A model generated the notes under the pieces. The model was given only the letters and a program-made list of their open reading frames with translations. It made no database searches and was not told where the DNA came from. Positions 33,643 through 42,145 of a DNA stretch of 64,000 nt are shown here, piece by piece (positions within the stretch are counted from its first letter, which is position 1; every line of letters starts with the position of its first letter). Source of the stretch: CADEDH01 sp039029735 (lineage in GTDB: Bacteria; Actinomycetota; Acidimicrobiia; Acidimicrobiales; SZUA-35); assembly GCA_039029735.1 (NCBI GenBank), contig JBCCFL010000026.1:17597-81596 (forward strand), written 5' to 3'. The translations under genes and the position numbers were made by a program.

Positions 33643-33762
33643 CAGACACGCATCGGCAACCCGCTGGTCGAGTCGGGATTCCTGCCCTCCCGGCTCGACC
33701 AGCCCTACCGATCGCACACCTTGCGGTCAACGGCCACGAGGGCGTCGGGCGGCCGTGCGCCC

Positions 33763-34257
33763 TCAGCCAACCACGTTGCCGTACATCTCGCCAAGCGGAT
33801 CTGCGATCAGCTCCACCCGCTCGCCGTCGGGGCCGTTGAAGTACAACGACGTCTCAACCTGGTGATACCCGACCCCAGCAGCGTCGAGCTTGGCCTTGAG
33901 CCGCTCCCACTGGGTGGGCTCCATCGAGATGGCCAGGTGGTGGAGGCTGCCGAGCACTTCGGCGTAGGGGCCGAGGCCGAGGCCGGGGAAGTCGAAGAAT
34001 GCGAGCGAGTTGCCGTGGCCGATGTCGAAGAAGAAGTGGGTGGAGCCGGTGTAGTCGCGGTTCTCGAACAGCTCCGTGAGCGGAAACTCGAGCAGCCCCT
34101 GGTAGAAGTCGATCGTCTTCTCAACGTCGGAGCTGAGCAGGGCAACGTGGTGCACGCCTCGGGCGGTTGACGCCGGGCGCTCCTCGCGGGGCCTGAGATG
34201 GCGGGATCGGAGTTCGGCCCACTCGTCGGTGCGGTCGATGTCGGCGCCGTGGCTCAT
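33763..34257 (-). CDS. VOC/glyoxalase-fold protein
   Basis: 164 residues. Two beta-alpha-beta-beta-beta units of the vicinal oxygen chelate fold, with candidate metal ligands His in GVHHVALLS (about 35-37), His in LHHLAISM (about 105-106), and Glu in RVELIADP near the end. Members include glyoxalase I, ring-cleavage dioxygenases and fosfomycin-type transferases. The short length and single domain fit lactoylglutathione-lyase-like proteins. ATG 34257 has AGGAGG six bases upstream, and a TAGGGT hexamer lies farther up. Confidence 0.85.
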   Translation of the reverse strand: MSHGADIDRTDEWAELRSRHLRPREERPASTARGVHHVALLSSDVEKTIDFYQGLLEFPLTELFENRDYTGSTHFFFDIGHGNSLAFFDFPGLGLGPYAEVLGSLHHLAISMEPTQWERLKAKLDAAGVGYHQVETSLYFNGPDGERVELIADPLGEMYGNVVG

Positions 34258-34363
34258 GGTTGCCTCCTGGGCATGCGAGTGTGGGACGTGGAAACCACGT
34301 GACGCCCTACCCTATTCTCCCGCTGGAATCTCCCGCTGTGTCGGGTGGACGTGGGAGGCGCGG

Positions 34364-35257
34364 GTGAGCACACACGAGAACGACACGCCGTCGGCTGAGC
34401 CGTCAGAACCGTCGAACAGCGCGGCCGCAACGGACAAGTCGCTACTGCTCGACGACCTCGACGAGCGGTTCGCCGCCTTCCAGGCCTTCCGCAAGAGCGA
34501 CGCCACACAGTCGGAGTCGATACTGAACGCCCTCGGCGCTCAGGACGACGTGGACCGTGACATCGTGCTCGAGCTGTCGGCACCGCAACCGCTCGGGCAT
34601 CCCGACCGGTTCCTGAAGGCCCACGCCCTCGCCGTGCGGTCGCTCGAAGTGCTCGATCGCAACGGCGCCCGAGGCGTGACCGTCCGCGGGCTCGGCCCAC
34701 TCGGGCCGGTTGCGGGGTTCTTCATCCGCCAGGTGGCCCACTTCATCGTGCGCAGCTACCAGGCCACCGTCGTCGACCGGATGCTCTGGCTCTACGCCCG
34801 CCGCGAAGCCAACGCCGACCCGAACGACCCGCAACGGCGGCTCCTGACGCGGGCTCGCATCCACATGCAGCGGCTCGCGCCCGGATTCAAACGCAACCCG
34901 CTCGGCGTCCCGACCTTCCTGTTGGGCGGTGCCGTGCTCTCCACCCTCGCCCGGCTCCTACTCGACGCCGCAGGCTCGGCCACCTCATCGCTGTGGACCC
35001 AGGCCGCCGCCACGATCGTGGTGGGCCTCCTCATCGCCGGTGCCGCCTTCGTGATCCTGCGCGGAGCCGCCGTAGCTCGTCGTCGGATACTGCTCACCAC
35101 CGACAAGCCGCTCAGCGCCTTGTGGCAGACGATCGGCCGCTGTGGCGAGCCGCCTCGCGATCAGGCGCGCACGATTGCCACCCTCGCCATCGGGCTCACG
35201 TTCATCCCGTGGGTGATCATCCCCCTCGGCCTGCTCCTGGCCTGGCTCACGAGCTGA
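34364..35257 (+). CDS. Unknown membrane protein with C-terminal spans
   Basis: 297 residues from GTG 34364, supported by GGGAGG six bases upstream; the longer frame overlaps the divergent VOC gene. Acidic Ser/Ala-rich N-terminus, then a soluble helical part (30-175) with a possible weakly hydrophobic helix near 115, then three hydrophobic segments (about 185-205, 213-235 and 270-295). No family recognised. A direct repeat TCTCCCGCTG lies just upstream. Stands alone. Confidence 0.65.
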   Translation: MSTHENDTPSAEPSEPSNSAAATDKSLLLDDLDERFAAFQAFRKSDATQSESILNALGAQDDVDRDIVLELSAPQPLGHPDRFLKAHALAVRSLEVLDRNGARGVTVRGLGPLGPVAGFFIRQVAHFIVRSYQATVVDRMLWLYARREANADPNDPQRRLLTRARIHMQRLAPGFKRNPLGVPTFLLGGAVLSTLARLLLDAAGSATSSLWTQAAATIVVGLLIAGAAFVILRGAAVARRRILLTTDKPLSALWQTIGRCGEPPRDQARTIATLAIGLTFIPWVIIPLGLLLAWLTS

Positions 35258-35305
35258 GCATCGCAAGAGCCGACCTGTTGCGTCCCAGCCAGACCTGACG
35301 CTGCG

Positions 35306-36289
35306 TCAGCCGAAGTCGACGGCGAAACCGGCGACGAGGCCCTCCGGATCCTGCACGAGCACGGTCTCGCCTCGGTTCGACCACACGGGGAACTCTTCGC
35401 CGAGGTAGAACGAGCCGCCGCCGGAGGAACCACGGCCTGTGATCACTCGGAGCGTGCCCCCGGCGTCGAGATCGCCAACATCGTCGAGCAGGAACCGGTT
35501 CGACGTGGTCTCGTCGCGGATTGCCCACCCGCGGAGATCGACGGCCTCGGGGCCGCGGTTGGTGATCTCCACCCACTCCTGATCGAGATTCTCGCGGTCG
35601 TCACCGGGCGCGTTCATGTTCCAGTCGGTCACCCAGATCTGGGTCGGCGATCCGCACACGTCACCCCACCACCCGCGCCGCTCGTCCATGGCCAGGATCA
35701 TGGCGTCGATCAGGGCCGGGTCGTCGTTCGACCACAGGGCCAGCGCCCAGCCCGCTCGCACCAGCACCTCGGCAGCGCTCACACCACCCACGTAGAGATC
35801 GCCGAGGGTGCGGCCGAAGCGATCCTCCTCGATGGCGACGAACTCGATCGGCCCGCTGGCGAGGAACGCACCGAGCACCGCTCGGGCCTCCGCACCGGGG
35901 CAGCTGGTGCGATCGGCGAGCGAGTTGAGCTCGGGGGCGTTGATCCCGATGAGGCGAACCTCCACCACGCCGTCGGCCGTGCGGATCTCCAGTGAGTCGC
36001 CGTCGATCGGTCGCTCGACCTCGGCGGCCACGGCCCCCGGAATCGGAGCAACCGTGGTCGACGCGGCCTGTGTCGCCTCCGCAGCGTCGCCGCCTGCATC
36101 GGCCGACGGATCAGCCGGCTCGTCGGTTGGCGCCCCCGGCTCATCGTCGGACTGGACGGCCTCCACCTCGGTGCCATCGGAGCCGACGCCGTCGGCTCCC
36201 GTGGCCACCTCCTCCACGCAGCCTGCGCCCGCCAGCATCACGGCCAACAGCACCAGCGCGCCGGCCGTCCACCTGCTCCACCCGCCCAT
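35306..36289 (-). CDS. Secreted lipoprotein with thermonuclease-like and lamin-tail domains
   Basis: 327 residues. Lipoprotein signal with the lipobox LAGAGC (Cys near 24). An acidic Ala/Thr-rich linker runs to about 85. An SNase/thermonuclease domain follows (about 90-200; words DGDSLEI, VRLIGINAPE, EEDRFGRTLG). A lamin-tail domain (about 215-325; QEWVEITNRG, DLRGWAIRDE) closes the protein. Thermonuclease-fold enzymes cut DNA and RNA with Ca; the Arg-Glu pair of the active site appears in EEDRFGR. Likely degrades extracellular DNA for phosphate or carbon. Ends 11 nt downstream of the dihydroorotase stop in the same direction. Confidence 0.85.
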   Translation of the reverse strand: MGGWSRWTAGALVLLAVMLAGAGCVEEVATGADGVGSDGTEVEAVQSDDEPGAPTDEPADPSADAGGDAAEATQAASTTVAPIPGAVAAEVERPIDGDSLEIRTADGVVEVRLIGINAPELNSLADRTSCPGAEARAVLGAFLASGPIEFVAIEEDRFGRTLGDLYVGGVSAAEVLVRAGWALALWSNDDPALIDAMILAMDERRGWWGDVCGSPTQIWVTDWNMNAPGDDRENLDQEWVEITNRGPEAVDLRGWAIRDETTSNRFLLDDVGDLDAGGTLRVITGRGSSGGGSFYLGEEFPVWSNRGETVLVQDPEGLVAGFAVDFG

Positions 36290-36300
36290 TGCGCCAGCCC

Positions 36301-37398
36301 TCAGGCCGTGACCGGCTCGACGTTCCAGAGGCGAGCCTCGGCCACGCCGAAGATCGTCACCACGGCACCGTCCGCGGTCACGAGCTCGGCCGCCGGCTCC
36401 TCCCCCGCGACGTCGGGCAGGTCGGTGCGGGTGAGGCGCAGGCGGTCGGTGGCCACCGGATAGCCGTAGTGCCGGCAGCCGTTGATCGACGTGAACGCCT
36501 CCAACTGGTCGAGGGCACCGGCGTGGTGGAACACCTCGGCCACCACCGGTAGGGCGAACGGCGCGTTGAAGATGCCGGGCTTCGCCACCGCGGTGTGCTT
36601 GTGGGTGTTGGGGTGGGGGGCCGAGTCAGTGCCGAGGAAGTACGAATCCGAGCCGGACGTGGCAGCAGCCACCAGCGCCTCGCGGTCTTCAGGTGAGTTG
36701 ATGATCGGCTTGCAGTACAGATCGGGGCGCAGGCCGTTGGCGAGGAGATCAGTGCGGTCACAGCGAAGGTGGTGGGGCGTGATCGACCCCTTCACCTGCG
36801 GATGGTCGGCAACGAAGGCGGCGCCGGCAGCCGTGGACAGGTGTTCGACTGTCACGCGCAGCTCGGGCAGTTCGGCCACGAGGGGTACCAGTTCGGCGTC
36901 GAGGAAGGCCCGCTCGCGATCGAACACGTCGAGCTCGGGATCGGTCGCCTCGGCGTGGACCAGCAGTGGCATACCCGAGCCGGCCATGTGCTCGAGGATC
37001 GGCCGGAAGGCAGCCAGGCCCCGCCCGCCGTGCTCGGAGTTCGTGGTCGCCCCGGCCGGGTAGTACTTCACCGACATGACCTCGCCCGATTCCTGGCCCT
37101 TGCGCAGATCTTCGATCGTCACCGTCTCGGTCATGTACAGCGCCATGCACGGGGTGAAGTCGGGGCGGGCGTCGGGCCCGGCCGCATCGAGGATCCGCTG
37201 GCGGTAGGCCACGGCCGCGTCGGTGGTGGCGATTGGTGGCACCAGATTCGGCATCACGAGCGCATGGCGGAACCACTGAGCGGTGAGCGGCGTAACTGCG
37301 CTGAGCATGTGGTCGTCGCGCAGGTGCACGTGCCAGTCATCGGGGATGGCGATCTCGACGACGGGGCCGTCGGCGGTGGCAGCGGAGGAGGCGTTCAT
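36301..37398 (-). CDS. pyrC: Dihydroorotase, class II (E. coli PyrC type)
   Basis: 365 residues. Catalyses ring closure of carbamoyl-aspartate to dihydroorotate in pyrimidine synthesis. Metal site: HVHLRDD near residue 23, the carboxylated Lys in VKYYPAG, His in HAEA and EHLST, and Asp in GTDSAPH. Length and the short PHLRC-type words match the class II enzyme, not the class I enzyme usually found inside actinobacterial pyr operons. No other pyr genes are near. Start set at ATG 37398; longer frames are read-through. A TAGGCT hexamer is 10 nt upstream on the minus strand. Confidence 0.9.
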   Translation of the reverse strand: MNASSAATADGPVVEIAIPDDWHVHLRDDHMLSAVTPLTAQWFRHALVMPNLVPPIATTDAAVAYRQRILDAAGPDARPDFTPCMALYMTETVTIEDLRKGQESGEVMSVKYYPAGATTNSEHGGRGLAAFRPILEHMAGSGMPLLVHAEATDPELDVFDRERAFLDAELVPLVAELPELRVTVEHLSTAAGAAFVADHPQVKGSITPHHLRCDRTDLLANGLRPDLYCKPIINSPEDREALVAAATSGSDSYFLGTDSAPHPNTHKHTAVAKPGIFNAPFALPVVAEVFHHAGALDQLEAFTSINGCRHYGYPVATDRLRLTRTDLPDVAGEEPAAELVTADGAVVTIFGVAEARLWNVEPVTA

Positions 37399-37557
37399 GA
37401 TGTCTCGGAGCCTAACCAGGCCCGGCGAGGCTGACGCCGGCCGTGGAGGCGACAGGATCGTTGACTCTCCGTGGCCAAGGTGCAAGCCTGAGCGCCGGCG
37501 CCACACATGGGCTGCGTGCGCGCCCCGCCCCGCTCACTCATTGCGAATGGAGGGCCC

Positions 37558-38859
37558 ATGTTCGACTCCGTGTTCGTCGACATCGCCATCGGACTGGCCG
37601 TGGTGTTCTTCGTCGTGTCGTCTCTGGTCGCGGCGTTGAACCAGTGGGTGAGCTCGGTGCTCAACATCCGCGCCAAGGTGCTCTGGAACGCGCTCGCCAA
37701 CCTGTTGGACCCCGCCCCCGGCGGAACGGCCGGCGTTGCGTCGTTCGACATCCCGTTCATGCAGTCGCTCATGGTGTTCGCCAGGAGTGATCGCCGGCCC
37801 CGCCTCAGGCGCACGCTGTCGAACGACGCCAGTCAGGTGGCCCGCACGCTCGACGATCTGGCCCGCTCGCCGATCATCGCCCCGCTCGGCGGCATCTCAC
37901 GCGGCCGCACCACGGTGGACCACATTCCGGCCCCGATGATGTCGGCGGCGCTGATGGAGCTCGCCACCAAGGCCCGAGGGGCCGAGGTGTCCCGCTACCT
38001 CCACGAGGCCCGAGAAGCGCACGCCCGAGCCACGGCCGCTGACAACCCCGATCCTGAGGTGGTGGTGACGGGCTGGCACGAAGCGGCGAACCCTGGCGCC
38101 TTGGCCATGGCACTCACCGACCGAGGCCTGTCGGCCAACCTGGCCCAACCGATCGAGGCCAGCGCCGCCGCCTGGCAGGCCGCCATCCATCGAGCCGATG
38201 CGCTCGCCGGCGCCGCGGCCCTGAACAACGCCATGCTCGCCGCCGTGGAGCGCATCGCCGATGCCAACGAGTCGGCCGCCGTGGCCGACCTCAAGGCCCT
38301 CACCGCCAGCACCCCGGTTGGCGCTGCGGTCGACTCGATCACCACCCGGGCCGCCGCCGGTACCGACGCAGTGATCGGTGAGCTGAGCGCGTGGTTCGAC
38401 ACCTACATGGAGGAGGTGCGGGCCCTCTACCGCAAGGCGGCCCGCCGCATCCTGTTTCTCGCCGGCATCGCGATGGCAGTGGCACTCAACATCAACGCCA
38501 TCGATCTCGTCGAGGACCTCCGCCTCGACTCCGACCGCCGCACCGCACTCACCGCCGCCGCCGACTCGGCCGCCGCCTGTGAGGACGACAACGTGGTGAC
38601 GTGTGCTGAACAGCTCGTCGGGGAACTCAACCCCGACGCCGGCAGCGGCGAGATGGTGGACGACATCACGCTGCCGGTCTTCGGCCAGTACGTCACGCCG
38701 TACGAGGCGCTGGGCCTCTGGACCGACGACATGCCCGACGACAACGCGGTGCAGGTGGTGGCGGGATGGCTCCTTACCGGCGTGGCCGTGTCGCTCGGGG
38801 CGCCGTTCTGGTTCGACGTGGTCCAGCGACTGTCTGGCTATCGCCGGTCCCGCCTGTAG
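37558..38859 (+). CDS. Unknown membrane protein, N- and C-terminal spans with a large helical middle
   Basis: 433 residues from ATG 37558, preceded by GGAGGG. Spans at about 8-28, 300-320 and 400-418. The middle (30-295) is Ala-rich helix. Between the last spans lies a cysteine-bearing acidic loop (CEDDNVVTC), probably outside and disulfide-bonded. The end SLGAPFWFDVVQRLSGYR is, from memory, a recurring ending in an uncharacterised bacterial membrane family. No function assigned. Convergent with the carnitine operon, 22 bp from it. Confidence 0.7.
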   Translation: MFDSVFVDIAIGLAVVFFVVSSLVAALNQWVSSVLNIRAKVLWNALANLLDPAPGGTAGVASFDIPFMQSLMVFARSDRRPRLRRTLSNDASQVARTLDDLARSPIIAPLGGISRGRTTVDHIPAPMMSAALMELATKARGAEVSRYLHEAREAHARATAADNPDPEVVVTGWHEAANPGALAMALTDRGLSANLAQPIEASAAAWQAAIHRADALAGAAALNNAMLAAVERIADANESAAVADLKALTASTPVGAAVDSITTRAAAGTDAVIGELSAWFDTYMEEVRALYRKAARRILFLAGIAMAVALNINAIDLVEDLRLDSDRRTALTAAADSAAACEDDNVVTCAEQLVGELNPDAGSGEMVDDITLPVFGQYVTPYEALGLWTDDMPDDNAVQVVAGWLLTGVAVSLGAPFWFDVVQRLSGYRRSRL

Positions 38860-38881
38860 CGGGCCCGGCCGGGTGTGGCGG

Positions 38882-39913
38882 TCAGCTCCCGAGCCGCGTG
38901 GTCACCGCCGCCCGCTGGCGTGCAAGCGTCGCTCCAGCACCCCATTCGTTCGCTTCGAGAGCGCGGAGGATCGCCGCGAGGTTGCGGTCGCGAGCCCGCT
39001 CCAGCTCCCGGATCGTGAAGTGCCCCGACTGATCGTCAGACTGGGTGGCCACGGCGTCGATCAGGTCGTCGGTGAGTTCGGGGGTGTCCATCAGCTTGGT
39101 CCACGGCCACGACAGGCACTCGCCGAACTGGGCGATGAATTGGCGCATGCCTCCCTCGCCTCCGGCCACGCGGTAGGTGTCGAACAGGCCCATCTGAGCC
39201 CAGCGAAGGCCAAACCCATAGGTGATGGCGTCGTCGATCTCGGCGGTGGTGGCCACGCCGTCGTTGACCAGCCACAGCGCCTCCCGCCACACTGCCTCCA
39301 GCAGCCGGTCGGCGATGAAGGCGTCGATCTCGGTGCGAACGTGGAGCGGACGCATGCCAACCGAGCGGTACCAGCCCTGAGCCTGCTCCAATACCGCTGC
39401 GGTCGTGGCTTCGCCGCCCACCACCTCCACGAGGGGCAGCAGGTACACGGGGTTGAACGGGTGAGCCACGATCAGCCGCTCGGGGTGAGCGAGCCCCTCG
39501 GCGAGCACGGTCGGCCGGAATCCCGACGTCGACGAGGCGATCACGGCCTCGGTCGAGGCGGCCTCCTCGATCGCGGCGAGGGTCGATGCCTTGATCTCGA
39601 GGCGTTCGGGAACGCTCTCCTGCACGAGCTGGGCCCCGTCGACGGCCTCTGCGACCGAGGCGCACACGGTGAGGTCTCCGGGGGTGACGGGCGGCAAGCC
39701 CAGCTCCGCCCAGGCAGTGGCCGCATTGGCCTCCACCTCGTCGAGGATGCGGGCGGCATTGGGTGACGGGTCGAAGGCGCGTACCGCCACCCCGGCCCGC
39801 CGGAACCGAGCCGCCCAGGCAGAGCCGATCACACCACATCCGATCACCGCCACCTGGGTCGGAGGCATCTCGTCGGCTGGGTTCAGGGTGCCAGCGTCGA
39901 GGGTCTCAGCCAT
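38882..39913 (-). CDS. lcdH: L-carnitine dehydrogenase
   Basis: 343 residues. An NAD-binding Rossmann motif (VIGCGVIGSAWAARF) is followed by the 3-hydroxyacyl-CoA dehydrogenase fold. The active-site HPFNPVYLLPLVEV and the later ECLSWPWTKLMDTPEL and TQSDDQSG stretches are those of L-carnitine dehydrogenase, which oxidises carnitine to 3-dehydrocarnitine with NAD. It overlaps the BKACE gene by 8 nt and is last in the operon. The partner gene is what makes this more than a generic hydroxyacyl-CoA dehydrogenase. Confidence 0.88.
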   Translation of the reverse strand: MAETLDAGTLNPADEMPPTQVAVIGCGVIGSAWAARFRRAGVAVRAFDPSPNAARILDEVEANAATAWAELGLPPVTPGDLTVCASVAEAVDGAQLVQESVPERLEIKASTLAAIEEAASTEAVIASSTSGFRPTVLAEGLAHPERLIVAHPFNPVYLLPLVEVVGGEATTAAVLEQAQGWYRSVGMRPLHVRTEIDAFIADRLLEAVWREALWLVNDGVATTAEIDDAITYGFGLRWAQMGLFDTYRVAGGEGGMRQFIAQFGECLSWPWTKLMDTPELTDDLIDAVATQSDDQSGHFTIRELERARDRNLAAILRALEANEWGAGATLARQRAAVTTRLGS

Positions 39914-40796
39914 GGGCGGTGAGCTGCAGCTGCTCGCGCACCTCGGCCGGTTCCTTCACGCCGATGTTCATCGACGTGAGGATCTCGACGGCCCGACCCA
40001 CCAGGTCGGCGTTCGAAGCCAGCTGGCCCCGGCCCAGGTAGAGGTTGTCTTCGAGGCCGACGCGGACGTTGCCGCCAGCGATGGCGGCCAGCGCCACGTA
40101 CTGGAGCTGCTGGCGCCCGATGGAGAACGCGCTGAACACCCAGTGGTCCGGTGTGTTGTTCACCATCGCCATGAAGGTGTTGAGATCGGGCGGCGCACCC
40201 CACGGGATGCCCATGCACATCTGGATCATCACGGGATCGTCGAGCAGGCCGGCGTCGGCCAGGCTCTTGGCCTGCCACAGGTGCCCGGTGTCGAACACCT
40301 CGATCTCCGGCCGCACCCCGAGCTTCTGGATCTGGAGTGCCATCTCGTGGAGCATCGCCGTCGAGTTGGTCATCACGTAGTCGCCCTCGCCGAAGTTCAT
40401 CGTGCCGCAGTCGAGGGTGCAGATCTCGGGCCGCAGTTCGGCGATGTGCTCCATCCGTTCGGTGGCCCCGGCCATGTCGGTGCCGTCGGGGTCGAGGGGC
40501 AGCGGCGCCTCGACCGAGCCAAGCACGAGATCGCCGCCCATACCGCTCGTGAGGTTGAGGATCACGTCCACGTCGCTGTCGCGCACCCGCTCCACCACCT
40601 CGCGGTAGAGGTCCACCTCGCGGGCGGGGTCGCCCGTCTCGGGGTTGCGGACGTGAACGTGGACGATGGCCGCACCGGCTCTGGCTGCGGCCACGCAGTC
40701 CGCGGCGATCTGGGCCGGCGTGACCGGTACCCGATCCGATTTGGTGGCCGTGTCGCCCGAACCGGTCACGGCACAGGTGATGAACACTGAGCTCAT
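39906..40796 (-). CDS. BKACE enzyme, dehydrocarnitine cleavage
   Basis: 296 residues of the beta-keto acid cleavage (DUF849) family. The zinc ligands are the HVHV pair in IVHVHVRN (about 45-49) plus a later His/Glu. The family condenses a beta-keto acid with acetyl-CoA to give acetoacetate and a new CoA ester. With L-carnitine dehydrogenase adjacent, the substrate is probably 3-dehydrocarnitine, giving acetoacetate and glycine-betaine-CoA. Overlaps both neighbours (4 nt upstream, 8 nt downstream), so the three are one unit. Exact keto-acid specificity is inferred. Confidence 0.88.
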   Translation of the reverse strand: MSSVFITCAVTGSGDTATKSDRVPVTPAQIAADCVAAARAGAAIVHVHVRNPETGDPAREVDLYREVVERVRDSDVDVILNLTSGMGGDLVLGSVEAPLPLDPDGTDMAGATERMEHIAELRPEICTLDCGTMNFGEGDYVMTNSTAMLHEMALQIQKLGVRPEIEVFDTGHLWQAKSLADAGLLDDPVMIQMCMGIPWGAPPDLNTFMAMVNNTPDHWVFSAFSIGRQQLQYVALAAIAGGNVRVGLEDNLYLGRGQLASNADLVGRAVEILTSMNIGVKEPAEVREQLQLTAHG

Positions 40797-42004
40797 GTGG
40801 TGGTTCCCCCTTGGTCGGTTGATGACTGGTTCCGGATCAGGACCCGAAGCCGTGAGTAGAGATCGTCGTGGTCGAGGTAGCAGCCGTGAAGCTGGCGTGT
40901 GCCGGTGCCCGGCTCGAACTCGTCACGACCGTGCAGCACCCGCCGGTTGTCGAAGATCACGAGATCGCCTGGCTCGAACGGGTAGCGGATCCGGAACCGC
41001 GGATCGTGCGCGAGCGCCGAGAAGGCCTTCAGCGCGGCGTAGGCCCGGGGCACGTCGGCTGCATCCATGGCTGGTGCGGTCCGCACCGGGTAGAACGCCC
41101 TGATCGTGAGCGGCTCGGGGCCGTGCACGTGATCGATGACGGGCCCGCACCACCGGTGATCCTCACCGGGCGCCCGGTTCATGAACGTCCACCGCAGCGT
41201 GGTGAGCGCCTCGTAGTGCTCGGGCTGCTCCTCGGCCATTGCCCCCACGAGAGCCAGGCCGTCGGTCAGGCGCGACCAGCCGCCGGCCACCGTGTTCTCC
41301 ACGCAGTGCAGAACCTGGAAGCCGGGCGGGGTCTCGCGGGTGGGCAGGTCGGTGTGCTGCCCCAGCGAGAACCCGGTGTTGGCCGTCGAGTCAGGCTGGG
41401 TTCTGGCCTCGACGGTGAACGTCGGCCCGAAGTTCGAGCCTCGGATCGGCCCGATCCGTCGGGCCAGCAGCGGCAGATAGTCCAGGCTGGGCGGCGCACC
41501 CCGCAGCCGAGCCACACCGTGGCGGCAGGCGCTGTCGAGGAACCCCAGCAACGCAGCGTCGTCGTGGGCCGGGTCGCTCGTGGCGTCGCCGTCGGTGACC
41601 GAGAACGTCGGCGGCTCCGCCATGTCGGCCGCCGTCCATGGCCGCGGCGTGGGGAGGAGTGACCATGGGGTGGCGGCACCGTCGGCGACCGATCGCAACC
41701 AGCCGGGATGCACCTCGGCATCCACCGGGCCCCCGGGCAACTCCCAACGCAACAACAGCCGTCCGTCCGACCCGAGATCCACCCGACGCAAGGCCGTCGG
41801 CTCCGGGAACTCAGACGGATCGAGGATGCCCTCGCGAGTGGACGGGTCGAGGCCGAGGCCCACGACGTTCTCGGCCAGCCAGAGGTTGTAGGCGCGGTAG
41901 CGCTGTCCGTCAGCCCAACGGACGACCACGTGATCGTGATCGAGGTGCGCAGCGTCGAGAGGACGCCACGGGTGGTGGCAGAAGTCCGGGGTGAGCGGTG
42001 CCAC
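40793..42004 (-). CDS. Gamma-butyrobetaine dioxygenase-like Fe(II)/2-oxoglutarate enzyme
   Basis: 403 residues. C-terminal TauD-type domain with H217 and D219 in GQHTDLPTRETPPG, distal H358 in RRVLHGR and R370. The N-terminal GBBH domain is present in outline, but the usual zinc cysteines are missing (YNLWLAENVVG replaces a WLRDNCxCxxC-like stretch). Gamma-butyrobetaine dioxygenase makes L-carnitine, the substrate of the last gene in this operon. The start, GTG 42004, has no close ribosome site; AAAGGAGA lies about 30 bases up, so the true start is uncertain. Confidence 0.78.
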   Translation of the reverse strand: MAPLTPDFCHHPWRPLDAAHLDHDHVVVRWADGQRYRAYNLWLAENVVGLGLDPSTREGILDPSEFPEPTALRRVDLGSDGRLLLRWELPGGPVDAEVHPGWLRSVADGAATPWSLLPTPRPWTAADMAEPPTFSVTDGDATSDPAHDDAALLGFLDSACRHGVARLRGAPPSLDYLPLLARRIGPIRGSNFGPTFTVEARTQPDSTANTGFSLGQHTDLPTRETPPGFQVLHCVENTVAGGWSRLTDGLALVGAMAEEQPEHYEALTTLRWTFMNRAPGEDHRWCGPVIDHVHGPEPLTIRAFYPVRTAPAMDAADVPRAYAALKAFSALAHDPRFRIRYPFEPGDLVIFDNRRVLHGRDEFEPGTGTRQLHGCYLDHDDLYSRLRVLIRNQSSTDQGGTTT

Positions 42005-42145
42005 CGATTCGGTTGCGGTGAGGGTCGTCGGAGGTCTCCTTTACCCGGGGCCGGAACGGCCACGATTTGAGAGGTCCCACATTCAACACATGACGCGCCC
42101 TCGACGCAAGCGTTCGCTCGTGTCTGTGACGATGACCAGGCGGGG

